Positions 6,566 to 11,983 of a stretch of DNA of 11,984 nt are shown here, one piece after another. The notes under the pieces are model-generated. The model was not told the DNA's origin, did no database searches, and saw only the letters and a program-made list of their open reading frames with translations. Origin of the DNA: Prevotella sp. UBA3837 (GTDB taxonomy: Bacteria > Bacteroidota > Bacteroidia > Bacteroidales > Bacteroidaceae); NCBI GenBank assembly GCA_002392835.1, contig DGHX01000007.1, positions 31,355 through 43,338 of the forward strand, written 5' to 3'. A program made the position numbers and the translations under genes. How positions within the stretch are numbered: the first letter of the stretch is position 1; each line of letters begins with the position of its first letter.

Positions 6566-7972
6566 TCAGCGCACGATGTACTTCTTGCCGCCGCTGATGT
6601 AGAGGCCCTTCTGAGCCTGCTTCAGCTGCTGTCCCTGCAGGTTGTAGATGGCTGCGGGCTGCTGAGCGGCGCTGTTCACGACCTGAATGGCGGTTGCTTC
6701 GGCTTGGTAGATGGTGATCTTCTGAATGTAGTTGCCCTTGACGAGCTCGAAGCCAATCATGCCGTCTTCCTTGGCCAGATAGATGGCGCGGCCCTTGCCT
6801 TCGTTCAGGCTTTCCTTCTCTATGCCGTCGTCAGTGCTTATCGTGTAGAGGTCATCGCCGGTATAGATGAACTCCACCACCTGGTCGGCCTTGATGCCGG
6901 CGATGGCAGCGCAGCGGCCGGCCTGCGGGCCTTCCAGCAGACCCTTGCCGTCCTCAATCTTCCATCCTGCCGTGGGGCGGCTTTCGCTCTCGCCGTATGC
7001 CTGCTGTATGGCCAGCAGCTCCAGTCCTTCGTTGGTGCAGAAGTAAACGTCGGCATTGTTACCGTTGGCAGCGTTGTAAATCTTACCTGCCGACTCGGTC
7101 TGGCGCTCCAGCGTTACGTCGCCCATGGCGGTGAAGTCGTATTCCTTGGCGGTGCTATACTTTGTCAGGTCTACGTCGGCCACGGTCACGGCGCAGCTGG
7201 CCTCTGCCGTGGCATCGCTCACCTGCGACTCCCAGTAGTTGATGATGTTGGCTGTGCCGGCGGCTACGGCAGTAACTGTGCCGTTGGCATCAACGGTGGC
7301 CACGGCCTCGTTGTCGCTCTTCCACTGTGTGGCAATGCCGTTGGGGTCGACGGTAGCGTTGATCTTCATGGTGGCTCCAGGAATGAGTTTCAGTGTGCTC
7401 TTCGAGAGCGTGATGACAGGCACTGTCTCCACACCGGCAGGCTCGATGACGATTTTTGCGATAAGAGTGGCCTTCTGCATCTGTATGTCCAGCCGGTCGC
7501 CGCTGGTGATGGTGTAGGTCGTGTTCGATGTAACGGCATCGCCGGCGGTGACACCCTCGGCATTCTCTGAGACAAAGTTCACCGTGCCGGTTCCTACGGT
7601 GATGGTCACCTTGTCGCCTTCCTTCAGGTCGAGGATGGAGAAGTAGTGGGCGAAGTCCCATGAGAACATGCCGCAGTTGCTGTCTTTCTTGTTGTTCTTG
7701 TTGCGCATGGTGAACTTGCCACGTCCCTCAACATACTCGTAGGCGAAACGCTTGTTCCAAGTGAAGCCCTGGTCAGTGTAGTCGCCGAGATAGTGCATGA
7801 CGGCATCGCCAATGGTGAAGCCGGCATCGTCGCCGTCGTTCACGGCCCAGGGGCCGCCCTTGCCCAGTTTCATACAGAGCTCCTGGAAATCGTACGTTTC
7901 CATAGCGCTTGCGCTGACACCTCCGAGAAGGAGCAACGCCAGTGCCATCATTGCTTTAGTAAACTTTTTCAT
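6566..7972 (-). CDS. Secreted protein with BIG2 Ig-like domain between two beta-sandwiches, conserved C-terminal tail
   Basis: A 468-residue exported protein. Two ATGs are possible, 7978 and 7972. I prefer 7972 because the sequence around it (GCTTATGAAAAA) repeats the start context of the gene at 4643 and opens a standard signal peptide (MKKFTKAMMALALLLLGGVS, then ASA). Residues about 24-177 form a beta-rich domain (ETYDFQELC ... DLKEGDKVTITVG ... QMQKATLIAKIVIEPAG). A bacterial Ig-like group 2 domain lies at about 184-264 (ITLSKSTLKLIPGATMKINA, WKSDNEAVATVDANGTVTAV). A second beta-rich domain lies at about 275-424 (EYDFTAMGDV ... QKITIYQAEA). The tail is AIYNLQGQQLKQAQKGLYIS (441-460), then GGKKYIVR. 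No Bacteroidetes promoter is visible in the 53 bp before it, so it may depend on the nuclease gene's promoter. Ligand unknown. Confidence 0.85.
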   Translation of the reverse strand: MKKFTKAMMALALLLLGGVSASAMETYDFQELCMKLGKGGPWAVNDGDDAGFTIGDAVMHYLGDYTDQGFTWNKRFAYEYVEGRGKFTMRNKNNKKDSNCGMFSWDFAHYFSILDLKEGDKVTITVGTGTVNFVSENAEGVTAGDAVTSNTTYTITSGDRLDIQMQKATLIAKIVIEPAGVETVPVITLSKSTLKLIPGATMKINATVDPNGIATQWKSDNEAVATVDANGTVTAVAAGTANIINYWESQVSDATAEASCAVTVADVDLTKYSTAKEYDFTAMGDVTLERQTESAGKIYNAANGNNADVYFCTNEGLELLAIQQAYGESESRPTAGWKIEDGKGLLEGPQAGRCAAIAGIKADQVVEFIYTGDDLYTISTDDGIEKESLNEGKGRAIYLAKEDGMIGFELVKGNYIQKITIYQAEATAIQVVNSAAQQPAAIYNLQGQQLKQAQKGLYISGGKKYIVR

Positions 7973-8025
7973 AAGCATTTTTGTTAGTTAAATGAGTTAA
8001 TAAATAATGGTAGGTTGTTTTTGCT

Positions 8026-9588
8026 TTATTCGTCTGCGATGATGTATTCCTCAATGGTGCGCGTCTTGGTGCTGAAGCTGATGCCCGCCTTGTGCAGCCG
8101 CCGTCCGTCGCGGCTGTAGGCTATGAGGTATCCTTTCCGGTCTATTTGCGACAGCGCGTCGGCGGCAGGATGGTCGGTCTTCAGCTCCATGACGTACACG
8201 TCGGTTGCCGACTGCCACACCACGTCGATGCGGCCGGTGGCGGTGCGCACTTCCGTCTGCATGTACATGCCCATGAGCGAGAACACCACGTAGAGCAGCT
8301 GCTGGAAGTGCCCCTCGCTGGTGGCTCCCTCGGCGTAGGGTACGGCGGCAAGGAAGTCTTTCAGGCTGTCGAGTGCTCCGGCCAGGTCGCTTTGTTTCAG
8401 CAGACGGTACATCTCGATGATGTTGTTCTTCGTGGCCAATGCGTCGGCTGACACATAATGCGGTATAAGAGCCTTCATCACCCCTGTCCGTACTTCGGTG
8501 TTAGGGTAGCCCAGTGTGTAGACGTTAAGGGCGGGGTCGTAGTCTTTGATGGTGAGGTATCCGCTTTGGTAGAAGAGCGGCAGCACCGTTGTCATCTGCT
8601 CGGTGGGAGCGTCGAAGTCGTCGGCTGTGGCTTGGCTGTTTTCTATGCGTGTGATGTCGGTGGGAAAGCGCTGCAGTGTCTGCACCAGCACGGTGGGTGT
8701 GGCGGTCTCGAACCAGTGCGCCTGCACGTCGCCGCTGTCGAAGGCGTTGAGCAGGCTGAAGGGGTTGTAGACGTCAGTCAGGTCGCGTGCGAAGTGGTAG
8801 CCGTCGTAGTGCTGCTTCAGCAGGCGGTAGGCCTCGTCGGTGCCGACGCCCATGCGCCGGCTCATGTCGGTCACGGCGGGTTGCCACTGTGTGTGCAGTT
8901 CCTGCTCGGTGATGCCGCAGATGGCCGAGAAGCGCGGGTCCATGGTGATGCGCCGCAGGTTGTTGAGCTCGCTGAAGATGCTGAGCTGCGAGAACTTCGT
9001 GATGCCGGTGATGAAGACGAAGCGCAGCCAGGGGTCGCAGTCTTTCAGTGGGGCGTAGAAGGCGCGCAGCGCCATGCGCATGGCATTGGCTTGCTCCGTG
9101 TGGTGTATGGTGGCAAGCAGCGGTGCGTCGTATTCGTCGATGAGCACCACCACCTGCTTGTGGTATTTTTCACAGCACCCTTTGATGAGCCGTCCCAGAC
9201 GGTCGCCGGGGCTGGTGCGTGGCGTTGTCACGCCGTGCTTCTGCTCCATCCACTCTATCTGTGTGGCCAGCCGCTCTTTCAGGTCGTCTGCGGTGCCCTC
9301 CTTGGCCGCTGCCAGGCTGAAGTGCAGCACGGGGTAGTGGCGCCACTCCTTTTCCAGCGTGCCGGCCTGGAGGCCCACGAACAGGTCGCGTCGGCCTTCG
9401 AAGTAGCTCTTCATGGTCGACACGAGCAGCGACTTGCCGAAGCGGCGCGGACGGCTGAGGAACACATAGCGATAGCGGCGGGCCAGCTCGTAGACGTAGC
9501 CCGTCTTGTCAGCATACATGTAGCCGCCCTTCCTTATCTCCTCGAAGGTCTGTATGCCGATGGGGTATCGCTGCTCTTGCGCAATCAT
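8026..9588 (-). CDS. AAA-ATPase / PD-(D/E)XK nuclease-family protein (AAA-ATPase_like plus PDDEXK_9)
   Basis: A 520-residue cytoplasmic protein of a family present in many copies in Bacteroidetes genomes; its cellular role is not established. The N-terminal AAA-like domain (about 8-260) starts with YPIGIQTFEEIRKGGYMYAD, has a Walker A variant SRPRRFGKS (45-53), Walker B VVVLIDEYDAPL (146-157) and a sensor-like FVFITGITKFS (190-200). The C-terminal PD-(D/E)XK domain shows E446, GRID (D455) and VMELK (E468, K470), so the nuclease core looks intact. The frame extends upstream to 9651, but those codons cover the promoter (9593-9624) and part of a terminator, so the start is 9588 (MIAQEQRYPIG), a few residues before the conserved family N-terminus. 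It interrupts a run of secreted-protein genes. It could be a mobile or defence-related nuclease, but nothing here decides that. Confidence 0.93.
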   Translation of the reverse strand: MIAQEQRYPIGIQTFEEIRKGGYMYADKTGYVYELARRYRYVFLSRPRRFGKSLLVSTMKSYFEGRRDLFVGLQAGTLEKEWRHYPVLHFSLAAAKEGTADDLKERLATQIEWMEQKHGVTTPRTSPGDRLGRLIKGCCEKYHKQVVVLIDEYDAPLLATIHHTEQANAMRMALRAFYAPLKDCDPWLRFVFITGITKFSQLSIFSELNNLRRITMDPRFSAICGITEQELHTQWQPAVTDMSRRMGVGTDEAYRLLKQHYDGYHFARDLTDVYNPFSLLNAFDSGDVQAHWFETATPTVLVQTLQRFPTDITRIENSQATADDFDAPTEQMTTVLPLFYQSGYLTIKDYDPALNVYTLGYPNTEVRTGVMKALIPHYVSADALATKNNIIEMYRLLKQSDLAGALDSLKDFLAAVPYAEGATSEGHFQQLLYVVFSLMGMYMQTEVRTATGRIDVVWQSATDVYVMELKTDHPAADALSQIDRKGYLIAYSRDGRRLHKAGISFSTKTRTIEEYIIADE

Positions 9589-9592
9589 GCTG

Positions 9593-9624
9593 CAAAGATA
9601 CGCAGTTTTTGTGTAACGGCCAAA
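9593..9624 (-). promoter_or_regulatory. Promoter of the nuclease-family gene, apparently leaderless
   Basis: Minus strand TTTG (9624-9621), 20 nt, TATCTTTG (9600-9593), then CAGC and the ATG at 9588. Transcription should start at or within a few bases of the start codon, leaving almost no leader and no room for a ribosome binding site. This also fixes the start codon, since any upstream in-frame ATG would not be transcribed from this promoter. Confidence 0.78.
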
Positions 9625-9642
9625 TTTTTTCTGCAAAAAAAA

Positions 9643-9677
9643 GAATCCCACGCCCGCAGGGTGGGGGCGTGGGATTC
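9643..9677 (-). terminator. Rho-independent terminator of the gene at 9703-11238
   Basis: A 13-bp perfect stem (GAATCCCACGCCC at 9643-9655, 9-nt loop, GGGCGTGGGATTC at 9665-9677), followed on the minus strand by a run of eight T. It lies 25 bp past the stop codon, and its T-run ends about 10 bp before the next -33 box. Confidence 0.92.
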
Positions 9678-9702
9678 GCTGTAGGACGTCACGTGGTGCT
9701 GA

Positions 9703-11238
9703 TTACTTCACCATGACTTTCTTGCCGTCGATGATGTAGAGGCCCTTCTGAGCCTGCTTCACCTGCTGGCCCTGCAGGTTGAAGATGGCCTGCTGGGCGT
9801 TGCTGTCGGCCTGCATCTGGCTGATACCGGTGGTGACGATGCCGCGGATGTAGAGCCAGTCGATGGCATTGGTGTTGCCGCCTCCGGCGAGCAGCACGAC
9901 GTCGGTAGCCTCGGTCAGCTCAAACTCCTCGGTCTCCAGTTCGTTGTGGTAGCCGTTGTTGGTCGAGGTGAGTTTGAACTCCTTGTCGCCCACCTTGAAG
10001 GTCTGGCTGCCCATAGCGCTCGTCGGGGTGAAGAGGTCGGCCTTGATGGTGTACTTGCCGGGCTGCAGCGTGGTCACGGTCAGGTCCTCGGCGGCATAGC
10101 CCACGGCAGCGCCGAAGCTGCGGATGTCGGAATAGTTGCCGCCGTTGTTGACAGTAGCACCAGGCAGAGCCTCACCCTCCGACACGAAGATGACGTTTGC
10201 GATGACGCTCTCGGAGTAGTCAACCGTTGCAGTGTTGGTTGCCTCGTTCAGCGTGAGGCTTACGGCATACCAGGGATTGCTGTCGTTCTTCGGGCATTCG
10301 TAGAGCACACCCTTGTCCAGGATGTAGTGGGGGTAGCCCACGGCGATGGTCTCGCCTTCGTAGTCGCTGCCCTCGGCGATGGTGGTGCCCAGGTTGCTAA
10401 CTACGCTGTAGTTCATTTTCTTGGCTTCGGTGAACTTTAAGGTGATGACGTTCTGTGCTGCATCAGCTACGAGGGTGATGGCATTGTTACCGCTCTGGTA
10501 GATGTATTTTTTTCCGTCAACCTTGATGGGAGCCAAATCCTCCTCAGAGGCTGTTGCCTGGCTACCGATCAGGGCACCGGCATAGGTCTTTGCCTCTTTC
10601 AGCTCTTTCTCGCCGTCGGTATATTTCACCGTGTACGATGTTACTTTACTGGCATCTGCAGTGGTGATGACCAGACTGGGTGCATACTCAGCAGAACCTT
10701 TTCCGTAGACATCGCCACCACCAGGGTTGCCAGTCCATTTGAAGATGATGTTGCTCTGGCCTGCTGCAACGATGGCCGAAAGAGCGGCAGTGACATCCTT
10801 TTCCATGGTCTCTTCAGCTCCTTTGGGGAAAGTGATGCCTTCAATCTTCGTGGCTGCCAGATTCACTTTGGCGGCGCCGCCGGAAAGCTCGGTATAGTCG
10901 AGCTGCTCACCGGCATTCGCATAAAGGAAATTGCATGCGCGGGCGTTGCGGCCCTCGCCGATGACACGGAAGGTGAGCACAGCCTTGGTGATGCTTGCCC
11001 CCTCAGGCAGAGAGAAAGAGAAGTCTGCATAGGCTGCTCCCTGCCATGTGGCGTTGAATCTTTCGTTGTTCACATGCTCCTTTTCGGCATCAACGGTGCT
11101 GGTGTACGCGTTGGCATCACTACCGCAGAAAGAACTGGCTGTGTGGGTTAAGGTGGCGGTCACCTCGTCGGCCCATGCGTTCACGCCCATGGTCAGTGCT
11201 GTGGCCACGAGCATGGTCTTAAGTAGATTTTTTTTCAT
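9703..11238 (-). CDS. Secreted multidomain protein with conserved C-terminal tail
   Basis: A 511-residue exported protein. Signal peptide 1-23 (MKKNLLKTMLVATALTMGVN, then AWA), very like that of the gene at 4802-6391. Residues about 25-193 form a beta-rich domain (FSFSLPEGASITKAVLTFRV, KDVTAALSAIVAAGQSNIIF, AEYAPSLVITT) that resembles structural or carbohydrate-binding domains of the DNRLRE/CBM96 type. About 200-270 is a short beta module (SYTVKYTDGEKELKEAKTYA ... NNAITLVADAAQNVITLKF) reminiscent of MucBP-like repeats. About 275-465 is a further beta-sandwich region with TLQPGKYTIKADLFTP and AIDWLYIRGI, a carbohydrate-binding-like pattern. The tail is AIFNLQGQQVKQAQKGLYII (484-503), then DGKKVMVK. 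It has its own promoter (11289-11320) and terminator, so it is a single-gene unit. No catalytic motif is seen. Domain names are tentative; export and family membership are firm. Confidence 0.85.
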   Translation of the reverse strand: MKKNLLKTMLVATALTMGVNAWADEVTATLTHTASSFCGSDANAYTSTVDAEKEHVNNERFNATWQGAAYADFSFSLPEGASITKAVLTFRVIGEGRNARACNFLYANAGEQLDYTELSGGAAKVNLAATKIEGITFPKGAEETMEKDVTAALSAIVAAGQSNIIFKWTGNPGGGDVYGKGSAEYAPSLVITTADASKVTSYTVKYTDGEKELKEAKTYAGALIGSQATASEEDLAPIKVDGKKYIYQSGNNAITLVADAAQNVITLKFTEAKKMNYSVVSNLGTTIAEGSDYEGETIAVGYPHYILDKGVLYECPKNDSNPWYAVSLTLNEATNTATVDYSESVIANVIFVSEGEALPGATVNNGGNYSDIRSFGAAVGYAAEDLTVTTLQPGKYTIKADLFTPTSAMGSQTFKVGDKEFKLTSTNNGYHNELETEEFELTEATDVVLLAGGGNTNAIDWLYIRGIVTTGISQMQADSNAQQAIFNLQGQQVKQAQKGLYIIDGKKVMVK

Positions 11239-11288
11239 AATTTGCTTTTTTGTTAGTTAATAAAATGAGTTGTTGGTGAATGATGCTG

Positions 11289-11320
11289 CAAAGGTAATCA
11301 GTTTTTTTCAAACCGCCAAA
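11289..11320 (-). promoter_or_regulatory. Promoter of the secreted-protein gene at 9703-11238
   Basis: Minus strand TTTG (11320-11317), 20 nt, TACCTTTG (11296-11289). Leader of about 45 nt ending in TTAACTAACAAAAAAGCAAA, similar to the leader of the gene at 6566-7972. Confidence 0.82.
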
Positions 11321-11381
11321 TATTTTGACGGGAAAAACGAAAACAACGACTGAGGTTGTCCTTATGATGTCCCTTATTTAT

Positions 11382-11401
11382 AGTTACTGCCCCCCCCCCC
11401 G
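11382..11401 (+). repeat. C-rich direct repeat, left copy (contains C11 tract)
   Basis: Reads AGTTACTGnCCCCnCCCCCG with C at both n positions, giving an uninterrupted run of 11 C (11390-11400). It matches the copy at 11964-11983 in 18 of 20 positions, same orientation, 582 bp apart. The uninterrupted C-run may vary in length by slippage. Confidence 0.7.
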
Positions 11402-11497
11402 CTCGGCCCACAGGGACGCTTGCCTTAGCAAGAACCCCTCCCTTCAATACTCCTATCATTTGTGAAACTTGAATACATTCATAAATCGCAAAAAGCT

Positions 11498-11522
11498 TTC
11501 GTCTATTCATTTTTGCTTGTAA
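11498..11522 (+). repeat. Left arm of 25-bp inverted repeat
   Basis: Core TCTATTCATTTTTGCTT (11502-11518) is the exact reverse complement of 11874-11890. Extended to 25 bp, it matches in 23 positions, with mismatches at 11501 and 11519. It faces the right arm across 347 bp. Confidence 0.8.
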
Positions 11523-11548
11523 TACGCTGCAAATTAACAATATAGCGA

Positions 11549-11574
11549 ATGAATAGAGCGTGCCGTCTATTCAT
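11549..11574. repeat. Short hairpin of ATGAATAGA with its complement
   Basis: ATGAATAGA (11549-11557) and TCTATTCAT (11566-11574) are a perfect 9-bp inverted pair around 8 nt. A partial third word, ACTATTCAT, follows at 11577-11585. The stem is AT-rich with no T-run in the right place, so it is not a convincing terminator. Confidence 0.6.
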
Positions 11575-11660
11575 CCACTATTCATTATTTCTTGTGCTTA
11601 CCCTTCCTTCTTGTCGGTGATAAAGCGTCAGGAGCAACGTATGTGAAAAGCAATGAAAGC

Positions 11661-11721
11661 GGAAACAAATTGTTTCCTGTATGGAAACAAACTGTTTCCC
11701 ACGTAGAAACAAACTGTTTCC
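11661..11721. repeat. Three tandem 17-bp palindromes with exact 22-bp period
   Basis: Units at 11661-11677 (GGAAACAAATTGTTTCC, a perfect 8+1+8 palindrome), 11683-11699 (GGAAACAAACTGTTTCC) and 11705-11721 (AGAAACAAACTGTTTCC), separated by 5-bp spacers TGTAT and CACGT. The 22-bp step is about two helical turns, so all three would present the same face to a protein. They could be iteron-like or operator sites. They sit at the middle of the inverted-repeat element. Confidence 0.75.
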
Positions 11722-11804
11722 AGTCTTGATGTTGATGTGAAACAGCCTGTAATACAGATAGATAGTGCTGACGCATTACTCATTTTTCTGTTTTTTCTAA
11801 TCAT

Positions 11805-11845
11805 TTATGAATAGACGATAGTCAAAAACTGACCTCTATTCATAA
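11805..11845. repeat. Long imperfect hairpin from paired TTATGAATAGA arms
   Basis: TTATGAATAGA (11805-11815) pairs perfectly with TCTATTCATAA (11835-11845), an 11-bp stem. Inside it, GTCA (11821-11824) pairs with TGAC (11830-11833) around AAAAC. It mirrors the shorter hairpin at 11549-11574 on the other side of the element, with a longer spacer (19 against 8 nt). Confidence 0.6.
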
Positions 11846-11869
11846 GATAAACATTTTATATACAGTATG

Positions 11870-11894
11870 TTATAAGCAAAAATGAATAGATGAA
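11870..11894 (-). repeat. Right arm of 25-bp inverted repeat
   Basis: Reverse complement of the left arm at 11498-11522 in 23 of 25 positions. A run of ten T (11895-11904) follows immediately outside it, which could mark an insertion into, or creation of, a T tract. Confidence 0.8.
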
Positions 11895-11903
11895 TTTTTT
11901 TTT

Positions 11904-11935
11904 TACTCAATTCTCATACTTACGAAAGTTGAGTA
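11904..11935. repeat. Small inverted repeat TACTCAA/TTGAGTA
   Basis: A 7-bp inverted pair (11904-11910 and 11929-11935) around 18 nt, just outside the right arm of the MITE-like element. No T-run follows on either strand at the stem exit, so it is not a usual terminator. It may be chance in AT-rich DNA. Confidence 0.35.
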
Positions 11936-11963
11936 CGGTAACTACTCAGTTCGCCACGTTGTA

Positions 11964-11983
11964 AGTTACTGACCCCACCCCCG
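11964..11983 (+). repeat. C-rich direct repeat, right copy
   Basis: AGTTACTGnCCCCnCCCCCG with A at both n positions, so the C-run is broken into 4 and 5. Eighteen of 20 positions match 11382-11401. It ends at the window edge, so the repeat may continue beyond it. Confidence 0.7.

Larger units (their letters stand above)
11498..11894. mobile_element. MITE-like element or transposon relic bounded by 25-bp inverted repeats
   Basis: A 397-bp block with near-identical 25-bp inverted ends, no coding capacity, and mirrored internal repeats. The word ATGAATAGA or its complement occurs at 11502, 11549, 11566, 11807, 11835 and 11882 in the order minus, plus, minus, plus, minus, plus. Each left-side copy therefore has an inverted partner on the right, about the same centre (near 11690-11696). 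Three tandem palindromes sit at that centre. This fits a non-autonomous element whose ends carry several transposase-binding sites. I see no clear target-site duplication immediately outside the arms, and no transposase, so a structured regulatory or intergenic repeat family remains possible. Confidence 0.45.

Noticed and set aside
4239..7570. Several plus-strand open frames (for example 4239-4616, 5588-6280, 6527-7570)
   Set aside because: All are antisense to secreted-protein genes with signal peptides and conserved tails, and their translations are low-complexity.
9589..9651. Upstream ATG at 9651 as start of the nuclease-family gene
   Set aside because: The extra codons overlap the promoter and the preceding terminator, and the family N-terminus begins near YPIGIQ.
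8458..9684. Long plus-strand open frame opposite the nuclease-family gene
   Set aside because: It is antisense to a gene with clear ATPase and nuclease motifs. Codon bias in GC-rich genes often leaves the opposite strand open.
11298..11540. Minus-strand open frame of 80 codons
   Set aside because: It runs through the C11 tract, the left inverted repeat and the -33 box of the next gene, with no recognisable domain.
11661..11721. Possible CRISPR array from three short repeats
   Set aside because: Spacers are only 5 bp and there are no cas genes; the units are palindromes 17 bp long, far from a CRISPR layout.
11585..11776. Minus-strand open frame of 63 codons
   Set aside because: Much of it is translation of the three palindromes, with no promoter or known domain. 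It is best explained by the repeats.
11904..11935. Terminator from the TACTCAA/TTGAGTA hairpin
   Set aside because: The stem is weak and no T-run follows it on either strand.
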